Shown here piece after piece: positions 1-8,397 of a stretch of 52,590 nt of DNA. The notes under the pieces were generated by a model, which saw only the letters and a list, made by a program, of their open reading frames with translations, had not been told where the DNA came from and did no database searches. Each line of letters starts with the position of its first letter. Position 1 is the first letter of the stretch. The translations under genes were made by a program, and so were the position numbers. Origin of the DNA: JAIVHA01 sp965367295. Lineage in GTDB: Bacteria; Pseudomonadota; Gammaproteobacteria; DSM-19610. Location of the stretch: positions 1 through 52,590 of the forward strand of contig CBDUHN010000022.1 of NCBI GenBank assembly GCA_965367295.1, written 5' to 3'.

Positions 1-969
1 ACTGCCTATATCCCGGTGCCCAAGAGCCCCCATGGCCTCAACACCTCACCGGACGGCAAATACTTCGTTGCCAACGGCAAGCTGTCACCCACCGTAACAG
101 TCATTTCCATCGCCAAGCTGGACGACTGGTTTGCCGGCAAGCTGAAGGAAGAACGCGATGTGGTGGTAGCGGAACCGGAACTGGGCCTGGGCCCGCTGCA
201 TACCACCTATGACGGTCGCGGCAACGCCTACACCACCCTGTTCATCGACAGCCAGGTATGCAAATGGAACATCGATGACGCCATCAAGAACTACCAGGGA
301 GAGAAGACCAACTACATCCGCCAGAAACTGGATGTCCATTACCAGCCCGGCCATAACCATGCCAGCCTCACCGAATCCCGTGATGCCGACGGTAAGTGGC
401 TGGTGGTACTGTCCAAGTTCTCCAAGGACCGTTTCCTGCCGGTTGGCCCACTGCATCCGGAAAATGACCAGCTGATCGACATCTCCGGCGATGAAATGAA
501 GCTGGTGCATGACGGCCCCACCTTCGCCGAGCCCCATGACTGTATCCTGGTGCGGCGCGACCAGATCCGTACCAAGAAGATCTGGGAACGCAACGATCCC
601 TTCTATGCCACCACCACCGCCATGGCCAAGAAGGACGGCATTACCCTGGAGACCGACAACAAGATCATCCGTGACGGCAACAAGGTACGGGTCTACATGA
701 CCTCTTCGGCACCCACCTACGGCATCACTGATTTCAAGGTGAAAAAGGGTGATGAGGTAACAGTGGTAATCACCAACGTCGACCAGATCGAGGATGTAAG
801 CCATGGCTTCTGCCTAATCAATCATGGCATCAGCATGGAGATCAGCCCGCAACAGACCGCCTCGGTAACCTTCGTGGCGGAACAGCCGGGTGTACACTGG
901 TACTACTGCAACTGGTTCTGCCATGCGCTGCACATGGAAATGCGCGGCCGAATGCTGGTAGAAGCGTAA
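1..969 (+). CDS. nosZ: Nitrous oxide reductase, C-terminal part (5' end outside window)
   Basis: This is the last 322 residues of periplasmic nitrous oxide reductase, which reduces N2O to N2 in the final step of denitrification. The reading frame is open from base 1, so the gene begins outside the window. The first part is the end of the beta-propeller that holds the CuZ cluster, with candidate histidine ligands in PGHNH, LHPEN and EPHD. The last 100 residues are the cupredoxin CuA domain: a histidine in DVSHGF, then CNWFCHALHMEM, which supplies the two cysteines, histidine and methionine of the dinuclear CuA site. The gene ends in MRGRMLVEA, as clade I NosZ proteins do. nosD follows after 118 bp. 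Identification is very secure; the Tat signal and N-terminus cannot be seen. Confidence 0.98.
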   Translation, partial: TAYIPVPKSPHGLNTSPDGKYFVANGKLSPTVTVISIAKLDDWFAGKLKEERDVVVAEPELGLGPLHTTYDGRGNAYTTLFIDSQVCKWNIDDAIKNYQGEKTNYIRQKLDVHYQPGHNHASLTESRDADGKWLVVLSKFSKDRFLPVGPLHPENDQLIDISGDEMKLVHDGPTFAEPHDCILVRRDQIRTKKIWERNDPFYATTTAMAKKDGITLETDNKIIRDGNKVRVYMTSSAPTYGITDFKVKKGDEVTVVITNVDQIEDVSHGFCLINHGISMEISPQQTASVTFVAEQPGVHWYYCNWFCHALHMEMRGRMLVEA

Positions 970-1087
970 GCTGCTGTGTGGCATCCGGGGCAATCGCGCC
1001 GGATGCCACACAACATTAATTATCGCTGTAATCTCCTATACCAACACCCACCATGGAATATGCTGTGCCTGCCGCAAGGAAACCTGA

Positions 1088-2392
1088 TTGATCGCATTAC
1101 GTGCCATCAAGGGTACGATGCTGACCCTGATCCTGTTACCTGTACTGACGGCACAGGCCCGCAACTGGCCCGTGCAACCCGGCCAGTCACTACAGACGGT
1201 AGTCGCGCAGGCGCTTGAGGGCGACACGATCACGTTGGCCCCAGGGGTCTATGAGACCCATTTACAGATCGACCAGCCCATCACCCTGCAGGGGCAGGCC
1301 GGTGCGATACTCGATGGTGGTGGCCAGGGTGATGTGATCCGCGTACGTGCAGCCGATGTTACGATACGCGGACTTGTCATCCGCAACTCCGGACGCAACC
1401 TGACCCGCATGGAAGCCGGCATATTTGTCGAACGCCAGGCGGAACGTGTGCGTATCGAGCATAATGAGTTTGACCGCAATGGCTTCGGTATCTGGCTGGA
1501 TGGCTGTACTGCACCGCGCATCGAAGCCAACCATATACATGGCGACCCGGCGCTACGCTCACAGGATCGTGGTAATGGCATTCATCTCTATGCCGTACAT
1601 CAGGGTGAAATCCTCAACAACGAAGTGTGGAATACCCGCGACGGCATCTACATCGACACCAGTCAGAACAACCTGCTGCAGGGCAATGAACTGCATCACC
1701 TGCGCTACGGCATTCACTATATGTATTCCTATCACAATCGTGTCATCAATAATTTCACCCACCATACCCGCACCGGTTACGCCCTGATGCAATCCAAATA
1801 CCTTACCGTAACCGGTAACCGTTCCGAACATGATGGCAACTACGGTATCCTGATGAATTTCATCACCAACAGTGTCATCACCGGCAATGACATCCGCGAC
1901 GTACAGGAAGGACGCGGTTACAGCACCGGCGGGGCGGCCGTGGCCGGCGCCGAAGGCAAAGCGGTATTCATCTACAACTCCCAGTTCAACCAGATCTCCG
2001 GCAACCGGTTTTCCGACAGCGACATCGGCATTCACCTCACGGCCGGCTCCGAGGACAACGAGATTTACGACAATGCCTTCATCCGCAACCGGGTACAGGT
2101 CAAGTATGTGGCTAACCGTCTCCAGGAGTGGTCCCATGCCGGACGCGGCAACTTCTGGAGCGATTACCTGGGTTGGGACCTGGATGCCGACGGCCTCGGA
2201 GACAAGGGTTATGAACCCAATGATGCAGTGGACAAACTGTTATGGAAGTACCCCATGGCGCGCATCCTCATGAGCAGCCCGGCCGTGGAAACCCTGCGCT
2301 GGGTACAGGACCAGTTTCCCGTCCTGCGTCCCCAGGGGGTACGCGACAGCCATCCGCTGATGTCCGAAACCATCTGGGAGGCCGGTTTATGA
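1088..2392 (+). CDS. nosD: NosD, periplasmic beta-helix copper-maturation protein
   Basis: NosD works with the NosFY ABC transporter to mature the CuZ copper-sulfur site of NosZ in the periplasm. The 434-residue product has a signal peptide and then a long run of right-handed beta-helix repeats, rich in N-x-I-x-G-N patterns, as in the NosD/CASH carbohydrate-binding-like family. I chose TTG at 1088 because AAGGAAA lies 5 bp upstream and the added residues give the signal peptide a basic n-region. The alternative ATG at 1118 has no clear ribosome site and leaves an uncharged n-region. The stop codon overlaps the nosF start (ATGA), so translation is probably coupled. Function is from family knowledge; the start choice is from the sequence. 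Confidence 0.95.
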   Translation: MIALRAIKGTMLTLILLPVLTAQARNWPVQPGQSLQTVVAQALEGDTITLAPGVYETHLQIDQPITLQGQAGAILDGGGQGDVIRVRAADVTIRGLVIRNSGRNLTRMEAGIFVERQAERVRIEHNEFDRNGFGIWLDGCTAPRIEANHIHGDPALRSQDRGNGIHLYAVHQGEILNNEVWNTRDGIYIDTSQNNLLQGNELHHLRYGIHYMYSYHNRVINNFTHHTRTGYALMQSKYLTVTGNRSEHDGNYGILMNFITNSVITGNDIRDVQEGRGYSTGGAAVAGAEGKAVFIYNSQFNQISGNRFSDSDIGIHLTAGSEDNEIYDNAFIRNRVQVKYVANRLQEWSHAGRGNFWSDYLGWDLDADGLGDKGYEPNDAVDKLLWKYPMARILMSSPAVETLRWVQDQFPVLRPQGVRDSHPLMSETIWEAGL

Positions 2393-3315
2393 GCCCGGCT
2401 GCCGAACTCGATCAGGTCGACAAGCGCTACGGTAACTTCCAAGCCCTGCACGGCCTGACCCTGTCCCTGGCACCGGGTGAGGTGCTGGGCCTGCTGGGTC
2501 ACAACGGCGCCGGCAAGACCACCGCCATGAAACTCCTGTTGGGGGTGATCGCACCGAGCAGTGGCGCGGTGCGCCTGTTCGGTGAATCCCCCACCGGGCA
2601 CCATGCCCGACAGCTGCGCCACCGGATCGGCTATCTGCCCGAAAGCGTACGCTTCTATGAACAGCTCAGTGGCCGTGAGGTGCTGCGTTACTTCGCCCGG
2701 CTCAAGGGAGTCGCCCGGGCGGAACAGGATCAGCTACTGGAACAGGTGGGACTGAGTGCTGCCGCCGACCGGCGCGTGCGCACCTACTCCAAGGGCATGC
2801 GCCAGCGCCTGGGCCTGGCGCAGGCACTGCTGGGCAAGCCCAACCTGCTGTTGCTCGATGAGCCCACTGCCGGCCTCGACCCCCTCGCCATCCAGGAGTT
2901 CTACCAACTGCTCGACCGGCTGCGCAGTGCCGGCACCACGGTGCTGCTCTCTTCCCACGTGCTGCCTGGCATCGAACGTCATATCGACCGTGCCGCCATC
3001 CTCGGCCAGGGGCAGCTGCGCGCCTTGGGTACCCTGGAGGAGCTGAGCCAGGCCGCCGGACTGCCGCTGACCATCCGTGCCCGCGGGCAGTGGGACGCGG
3101 CAACACAGGACACCCGCTGGGAAGATCCGGCCATACAGGTGCGGCACATCAATGGCAGCCAGCTGGAGATCCGCACGCCTTCCGAGCACAAACTCATGAT
3201 CATGCGCCAGCTGCTGAGCCAGCCCCAGATACAGGACCTGGACATCACGGCACCCAGCCTGGAACACCTCTACAGCTATTACAACCGCGCCGATTCACAG
3301 GAGACCCGGTCATGA
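2389..3315 (+). CDS. nosF: NosF, ABC transporter ATPase for NosZ maturation
   Basis: This is the cytoplasmic ATPase of the NosFY transporter, thought to export a sulfur species or energise copper-site assembly of NosZ. The 308-residue product carries Walker A GHNGAGKTT, signature YSKGMRQRLGL, Walker B LLLLDEP and a switch histidine in LLSSHVL. A C-terminal extension of about 90 residues follows the ATPase domain, as is usual for NosF. The start at 2389 overlaps the nosD stop by 4 bp (ATGA). An in-frame extension runs back to 2242, but it lies inside nosD and is not needed. The gene in turn overlaps nosY by 4 bp. Confidence 0.97.
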   Translation: MSPAAELDQVDKRYGNFQALHGLTLSLAPGEVLGLLGHNGAGKTTAMKLLLGVIAPSSGAVRLFGESPTGHHARQLRHRIGYLPESVRFYEQLSGREVLRYFARLKGVARAEQDQLLEQVGLSAAADRRVRTYSKGMRQRLGLAQALLGKPNLLLLDEPTAGLDPLAIQEFYQLLDRLRSAGTTVLLSSHVLPGIERHIDRAAILGQGQLRALGTLEELSQAAGLPLTIRARGQWDAATQDTRWEDPAIQVRHINGSQLEIRTPSEHKLMIMRQLLSQPQIQDLDITAPSLEHLYSYYNRADSQETRS

Positions 3316-4142
3316 ACGCCATCCTGATCGTGGCGGGCAAGGAATTTCGCGATGGCCTGCGTAACCGCTGGGTGCTGGCCATCACCCTTGTATTCGGCCT
3401 GCTGGCCCTGGGGCTGGCCTATTTTGGGGCCGCCGCCTCCGGCACCATCGGCTTCACTTCGCTCGCCACTACCATCGTCAGCCTGTCGAGCCTGGCGATT
3501 TTCCTGATCCCGCTCATCGCCCTGCTGCTCGCCTACGACACCATTGTCGGCGAAGACGAACAGGGCACCCTGCTCCTGCTGCTCACCTACCCGCTCACCC
3601 GCAGCCAGCTGCTGGCGGGAAAATTCACCGGCCAGGCGGCGATCCTGGCGGTTTCCACCCTGCTCGGATTCGGTCTCGCCGGCACCCTCATCGCCCTGCT
3701 CACCGACCAGCTCGCCAACCGTGAACTCTGGCATGCACTGGGATATTTCATGCTCTCCGCCACCCTGCTGGGCTGGGTGTTCGTCGCCATTGCCCAGCTG
3801 ATCAGCGTACTGGTGAGTGAAAAATCCCGTGCCGCCGGCCTAGCCCTGATCTGCTGGTTCTGGTTCGTACTGGTGTTCGATCTGCTGCTGCTGGGCATCC
3901 TGGTAATGGGCAGTGGCCAGGGCCACGCCGAATGGCTGGCCAACCTGATGCTGTTCAACCCCACCGACATCTTCCGGCTGGCCAACCTCACCGGCTTTGA
4001 AGCGGCCCGCAACTACACCGGCCTGACGGCCCTGGCCCAGGGCAGCTGGTTCACGCCGGGCCGGCTGATGCTGGCGCTCGGACTGTGGGTGGTGGTACCA
4101 CTGGCGCTGGCCGCCTGGCGTTTCCAGCGTCGCCAGCTCTAA
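3312..4142 (+). CDS. nosY: NosY, ABC transporter permease for NosZ maturation
   Basis: NosY is the membrane partner of NosF and interacts with NosD. The 276-residue product has about six hydrophobic helices and starts with a short cytoplasmic N-terminus ending in RDGLRNRW, typical of ABC-2-type permeases. A conserved loop (YDTIVGEDEQGTLLLLL) follows the second helix and probably contacts the ATPase. The start ATG at 3312 overlaps the nosF stop (ATGA). The longer frame back to 3090 lies within nosF and is rejected. Gene order D-F-Y-L is the standard nos arrangement, which makes the call secure. Confidence 0.97.
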   Translation: MNAILIVAGKEFRDGLRNRWVLAITLVFGLLALGLAYFGAAASGTIGFTSLATTIVSLSSLAIFLIPLIALLLAYDTIVGEDEQGTLLLLLTYPLTRSQLLAGKFTGQAAILAVSTLLGFGLAGTLIALLTDQLANRELWHALGYFMLSATLLGWVFVAIAQLISVLVSEKSRAAGLALICWFWFVLVFDLLLLGILVMGSGQGHAEWLANLMLFNPTDIFRLANLTGFEAARNYTGLTALAQGSWFTPGRLMLALGLWVVVPLALAAWRFQRRQL

Positions 4143-4158
4143 TTCACAAGGAGTTTCC

Positions 4159-4710
4159 ATGTTGCGCCCAAGACCCCTGTTTCCCCACCTGGCCATGCTC
4201 TGTCTCTGGTGTATAGGCCTGCTGCTTGGAGGCTGCAGTGAAGAACTGGATAGCATCTCGGTACCCGCCCCCCAGACCATCGAGGAACACGAGGAGTGTC
4301 ATGTATGTGGCATGATCATCACCCGTTTCCCCGGACCGAAAGGCGAGGTGTTTGTGCATCATCAGACCGACGCCTTCAAATTCTGCTCCACCCGCGACCT
4401 GTTTGCCTGGCTGTTGCAGCCGGACAGCGCGGCCCTGGTGGAAGCCGTGTACGTGCACGACATGGCGCAGACCGACTGGGCGCATCCCGACGACACCCGG
4501 ATGATCGATGCCCGTACGGCCTGGTATGTGGCCGGCAGCAAAGCACATGGCGCCATGGGGCCCACCCTCGCCTCCTTCCGCAGCCGTGAAGACGCCGAAG
4601 CCTTCGCCCGGACCGAGGGTGGGCATATTCTGCACTACGATGACATCACCCTGCAGACACTCGCGGACCTCACCGAGGGGGCGATGCAACACATGCCGGG
4701 GATGCACTAG
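4159..4710 (+). CDS. nosL: NosL, copper chaperone lipoprotein
   Basis: NosL is an outer-membrane-anchored lipoprotein that binds Cu(I) and delivers copper to NosZ. The 183-residue precursor has a lipobox LLGGC, with the lipidated cysteine at residue 26. A CHVCGM motif follows (cysteines 47 and 50), the conserved copper-binding signature of the family; downstream residues such as FKFCSTRDLF are also typical. An AAGGAG ribosome site lies 6 bp before the ATG, and the gene starts 16 bp after nosY. It is the last gene of the visible nos operon. No nosR or nosX gene is visible; they may lie outside the window. Confidence 0.96.
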   Translation: MLRPRPLFPHLAMLCLWCIGLLLGGCSEELDSISVPAPQTIEEHEECHVCGMIITRFPGPKGEVFVHHQTDAFKFCSTRDLFAWLLQPDSAALVEAVYVHDMAQTDWAHPDDTRMIDARTAWYVAGSKAHGAMGPTLASFRSREDAEAFARTEGGHILHYDDITLQTLADLTEGAMQHMPGMH

Positions 4711-4938
4711 GGGTTTGCCGGATTCAGGCAATGCATATATACGAGGGTGAAGACAGCTGCCTTCGGTTCACGGCCGTTTTATCCTGCATGCCTGCCTGGT
4801 CGGCCAGGCCTTGCCTGAAAACCCTGCGTTGCCAGCAGGAACATCGCGACTCACCCACCCGAACCATGGAGCAGCGACAGAAACCATCAACTGTGATCAC
4901 AGCCGCCTGTTAGCGCATGTTTTTCGGGATTACATGTC
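4711..4938. other. Intergenic gap after nosL
   Basis: This 228-bp stretch has no convincing gene. A small GC hairpin (GCCTGG, loop TCGG, CCAGGC at 4794-4809) lies 84 bp after nosL. No T-run follows it, so it is not a clear terminator. Base composition becomes AT-rich from about 4900 towards the sulfotransferase gene. Confidence 0.5.
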
Positions 4939-5694
4939 TCATTCAGCCAGCCAATCACTGCAATCCCAGCCAAGTAGGCGCTCTATATTCTTTATTTCAT
5001 ATTCATAAAGCCGTCGAAGATATTCTTTTTCCCTGTCATTCATGCCTGATGGATAGGGAAGCGAATGTACATCTCTGGCATTAATGTTTTCGAAGTTATC
5101 AACCCCGAGAAAGCCACATACTTTCTCGAGGGTTTCGTTCGGTTGATCTCTCAAATGCTCGTTCTTGAGAACCAATACATTATCTCTGGAAAAATAGAAC
5201 CAGAGTCTTCTCAGCTGTTCCGAATAGAACCCTCTATCAACATAGGAAAAAACCCGGTGCTGGTACGGCAAGGCTTCTCTACATCTTTGCTGCTCATTTT
5301 GTATCGCATCCCAGAAAGACAGGGTTTCTGAATTCCTGGCTCTCTCCATATTCCAATGTGAATATGCTCTATCTATGGGATTTCGCAAGACAGCAATCAA
5401 CTTCATGTCCGGGTTGTATTCCCATATACGCCCAGGCGCATTATGCCAGTACATGTATATAGGCGTTGCTTCCCCTATCAACCTGTGTGCCGCCTGAGGC
5501 TTGAAACAAGAGTGATACTGCGAATAATCAGGCACGCCCTTTTCGAAAAGAGGTTCCGCATCAAAGAAGTGAACCTCTTTTCTCTCCGCCATACAGATTT
5601 CGGGGTGCTCTCTCAGGTACACATCCAGAACAGAGGTACCACCTTTCTGCGCCCCACAAATCACAAAATCAACTAATCCATGATTACTGCTCAT
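4939..5694 (-). CDS. Sulfotransferase family protein
   Basis: This is a predicted PAPS-dependent sulfotransferase of 251 residues. The 5'-phosphosulfate loop is GAQKGGTSVLDVYLREHP close to the N-terminus, and the 3'-phosphate motif is VLRNPIDRAYSHW in the middle. Both are diagnostic of the sulfotransferase fold. The acceptor may be a polysaccharide, lipid or small molecule and cannot be told from sequence. The start at 5694 puts the PAPS loop about 14 residues in, as is usual. An alternative ATG at 5745 has an AAGGGG sequence 8 bp upstream and would add 17 residues, so the start is uncertain. The gene is visibly richer in A+T than its neighbours and stands alone between nosL and feoB, which suggests horizontal acquisition. 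Confidence 0.9.
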   Translation of the reverse strand: MSSNHGLVDFVICGAQKGGTSVLDVYLREHPEICMAERKEVHFFDAEPLFEKGVPDYSQYHSCFKPQAAHRLIGEATPIYMYWHNAPGRIWEYNPDMKLIAVLRNPIDRAYSHWNMERARNSETLSFWDAIQNEQQRCREALPYQHRVFSYVDRGFYSEQLRRLWFYFSRDNVLVLKNEHLRDQPNETLEKVCGFLGVDNFENINARDVHSLPYPSGMNDREKEYLRRLYEYEIKNIERLLGWDCSDWLAE

Positions 5695-6180
5695 AAACCA
5701 ATCACATTCCTTGAACGCGAACCACCGGGCAACCGGACGCAACATGACGCTGGCCCCTTAACCAGCACATTACCGAAAGGATTATTCCTTTGCATTTTGT
5801 TGTGCATGCACTCGATCCAGGCATTGAGACAATCCCGGGGTTATTACCACTTATCCCGGCTCGTCTTCACCGTTGATGATTTGCAGGATCTCCTGGCTAA
5901 GCGGATTCAAACTCACAAAGCACTTTCCCGCATCTCTCCAACGTGGGCACGCGATTCGATCGTTACCGGGAACGAACGCAAGCAAAAACACTTTTTTCCA
6001 ACCTGGAGTTCAGGAGTAGTCGCCCGATAATATTTTTCCACTCTCTCCCGCTGCTTCTCTCTGATCCGATTTTTTTATAAATTTTTTCTTTCGCCCCTGG
6101 CAGACCGATCTGCAATGAGGGGCGAACATACGTATATCCGCTGTTCCGCACTTATCCGTGCAGACGCACCCAGGACCTGA
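5695..6180. other. AT-rich gene-free stretch with one hairpin
   Basis: About 486 bp between the sulfotransferase start and the feoB stop lack a supported gene. Short frames here (5680-6030 on plus, 5963-6151 on minus) have no recognisable family and no ribosome site that I can see. The stretch contains T-rich tracts around 6067-6090 and a compound hairpin at 6090-6126. It probably includes the sulfotransferase promoter and may be debris from the insertion that brought that gene in. Confidence 0.5.
6090..6126. repeat. Compound hairpin downstream of feoB
   Basis: TTCGCCCC (6090-6097) pairs with GGGGCGAA (6119-6126). An inner stem CAGA/TCTG (6101-6104 with 6109-6112) closes a CCGA loop. Read in the feoB direction the stem is followed by A's rather than T's, so it is not a standard intrinsic terminator for feoB. 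It could still be an mRNA 3'-end stabiliser. Confidence 0.5.
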
Positions 6181-8235
6181 TCAGGCCGCCAGGTACCGCG
6201 CCGCCTCCAGGATTGCCCGCACCACCCCGCTCACCAGCAGGGCCACGCCTACCGACAGGGCCACTGAAAACAGCGCCTCCTTGCGGCCCAGGGTCTTGAG
6301 CATCACCGCGAAAGTGGACACGCAGGGGATATAGAAGGTGAGGAACAGCAGGAAGGTGGTGATCTGCACCCAGTCCAGGTATTGCCCCACCTCGAAGCTG
6401 CCCAGCGCCTGGTAGATCATCAGCAGCGAGAGTTCCTTGCGCAGTATCCCGAACAGAATCGGCACGCCCAGCACCACCGGCAGCCCCAGCCACCAGGCGG
6501 TGATGGGCGTGAACAGGGTATTGATGAAGGCATCGGCACCCACATGGCCCAGCAACGCCAGCACCACGCTGCCGCCGACCAGCAGCGGTGTGACGATGGT
6601 GAGGATGTCCTGGGTGCGGACCCAGGTTTCGCGCAGCAACGAACCCCAGTGCGGCAGGCGATAGGCGGGGATCTCCTGTACCTGCCCCGGCCCGGACTCC
6701 GGATAGCGGCGCCGCAGCAGCTGCCCCATTACCGCGATCACCACAATGGTGAGCAGGAAGATACTGAATACACCGATGCCACCGAGGTACTTGCCGGCCA
6801 GCGCCAGGATGATGGCCGAACGTGCCGAACAGGGCACAAAGGTGATCAGCAGCGAGGCCACGACCCGCTCACCGCCACGGGTACTGTTGCCCACCGCGGA
6901 GATGGCCGGCACATTGCAGCCCAAACCCAGCAGGAACGGTACCGCCACTCCGCCATGCAGGCCGATACGGTGAAAACCGCGGTCCACCACGAAGGCGATG
7001 CGCTGCATCACCCCCGTCTCTTCCAGTGCCACCAGCAACAGCACCAGGGGAATCATGTAGGGCACTACGATACCCACCAGGCCAATCAGGCCATCGACCA
7101 CGGCCCGCCCCACCACGCCGCTGGTGGAGGTCGGCTCCCAGACCGAGACCCAATCGATGAGCCGGGCAGCGGTCATGCTGTCCAGCCAGGTACTGACCTC
7201 GAACACCACGAACAGCACCGCGGCGAATACCACCAGGCTGCCCAACAGCCCCCATTGTGGATGCAGGAACAGTTCGTCGAGCCAGTAACGCCAGCCACGC
7301 CCTTCATGGGGAGCGCCCAGGCGGGTCACCGACTCGAACAGACAGGCGGCACGGTGATGACGATCGGCATGCAGTTCCTCATCCAGCGGGCGCGGCAGTT
7401 GCTGATCGGCCTGTCGACGCAGCCGCTCCACCTCGCTTACCCGCTCGGGAAAATGCTGCTGCAGTTCATCGAGGAAATATTCGTCCCCCACTGCCAGCTG
7501 CATGAGCAGCAAGGCATGGGGCACCCGGAAGGCAGCATGAATCTCCGGCGTATTCAGCGACTGACTCAGGGGCTGCAGGCTTTCGCAGATATGCCGGCTA
7601 GCCGGTTGTGGCAGCGGACAGACCTCCTCGCGCACCACACCCACCGCGGTACTGAACAGTTCGGAGATGCCGTGCCCCATGGTGGCAACGGTGGCGACCA
7701 CCGGCACACCGAGCAGCCTGCCCAGGGTCTTGCTGTTGATATGCAACCCCTTGTTCCAGGCCTCGTCGGCGCGGTTCAGGGCGATGACCATGGGGCGGCC
7801 CAGCTGGGCCAGTTCCAGGGTCAGTTCGAGGTGATGCTCCAGGGTGCTGGCATCCACCACCTGGATGATCACATCCGGCGGTGCAAAGGGCGCCGGTGGT
7901 CCATCGGGATCATGGGATGACACCGGTGGCCGCTCATCTCCCCAGAGCAGGTATTTCATTGCCACCTGGTCTTCGGCATTCAGATGGTGCAGCGAGGTGA
8001 TACTGGGCAGATCGATGAGCCGTGCCTCGTCGAGCCCGATCTGAACCGCGCATTCGCCATAGGCGCGATGGGTACCGGCCAGCTCCCCAGTCTGCGGCGA
8101 GGTGCTGGATACCGCGTTGAACAGGGTGCTTTTGCCACTGTTGGGCATGCCCACCAGGGCAATACGCAGGCGGCGTGGGCCGCGGAACAGGTGCTCGGGG
8201 ACGGGGATGCGGGTTTCGTGCAGGAATTTGGCCAT
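6181..8235 (-). CDS. Divergent FeoB-family ferrous iron transporter
   Basis: A FeoB-type Fe(II) transporter of 684 residues is predicted: an N-terminal cytoplasmic GTPase-like domain followed by a membrane domain with two gate repeats. The G1 loop is GMPNSGKST (residues 29-37). G3 is degraded to DLPSIT where FeoB proteins usually have DxPG, and G4 is NRAD instead of NMxD. The gate motifs are preserved: GLGCNVPAISA, then FVPCSARSA, and a GILRKELS segment, all hallmarks of FeoB. No feoA or feoC gene lies next to it. The gene is transcribed away from fieF, with 162 bp between their starts. The family call is firm; substrate (Fe(II) or another divalent metal) and strict GTP specificity are less certain given the altered G motifs. 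Confidence 0.88.
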   Translation of the reverse strand: MAKFLHETRIPVPEHLFRGPRRLRIALVGMPNSGKSTLFNAVSSTSPQTGELAGTHRAYGECAVQIGLDEARLIDLPSITSLHHLNAEDQVAMKYLLWGDERPPVSSHDPDGPPAPFAPPDVIIQVVDASTLEHHLELTLELAQLGRPMVIALNRADEAWNKGLHINSKTLGRLLGVPVVATVATMGHGISELFSTAVGVVREEVCPLPQPASRHICESLQPLSQSLNTPEIHAAFRVPHALLLMQLAVGDEYFLDELQQHFPERVSEVERLRRQADQQLPRPLDEELHADRHHRAACLFESVTRLGAPHEGRGWRYWLDELFLHPQWGLLGSLVVFAAVLFVVFEVSTWLDSMTAARLIDWVSVWEPTSTSGVVGRAVVDGLIGLVGIVVPYMIPLVLLLVALEETGVMQRIAFVVDRGFHRIGLHGGVAVPFLLGLGCNVPAISAVGNSTRGGERVVASLLITFVPCSARSAIILALAGKYLGGIGVFSIFLLTIVVIAVMGQLLRRRYPESGPGQVQEIPAYRLPHWGSLLRETWVRTQDILTIVTPLLVGGSVVLALLGHVGADAFINTLFTPITAWWLGLPVVLGVPILFGILRKELSLLMIYQALGSFEVGQYLDWVQITTFLLFLTFYIPCVSTFAVMLKTLGRKEALFSVALSVGVALLVSGVVRAILEAARYLAA

Positions 8236-8397
8236 CCAGCTATTTTTTCACCGATGGCCCTCCAGCCACAAGGGAAATCACCCACTTATTCAACCAGATT
8301 CCGGTTCATGCCACGCCCGGAACGTGACAAAATAGGTCCCTGACAAGTGGCGGACCACCAACCCACTACTACACCCTAACCGCACTGGACCCATTAC

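Noticed and set aside
5680..6030. 116-residue plus-strand frame in the AT-rich islet
   Set aside because: It overlaps the sulfotransferase start, has no ribosome site and resembles no family.
5963..6151. 62-residue minus-strand frame upstream of the sulfotransferase
   Set aside because: No ribosome site, no family; it overlaps the hairpin at 6090-6126.
6382..7920. 512-residue plus-strand frame opposite feoB
   Set aside because: It is antisense to a gene with clear FeoB motifs, has His/Gln-rich composition typical of reverse-strand frames in GC-rich DNA, and matches no family.
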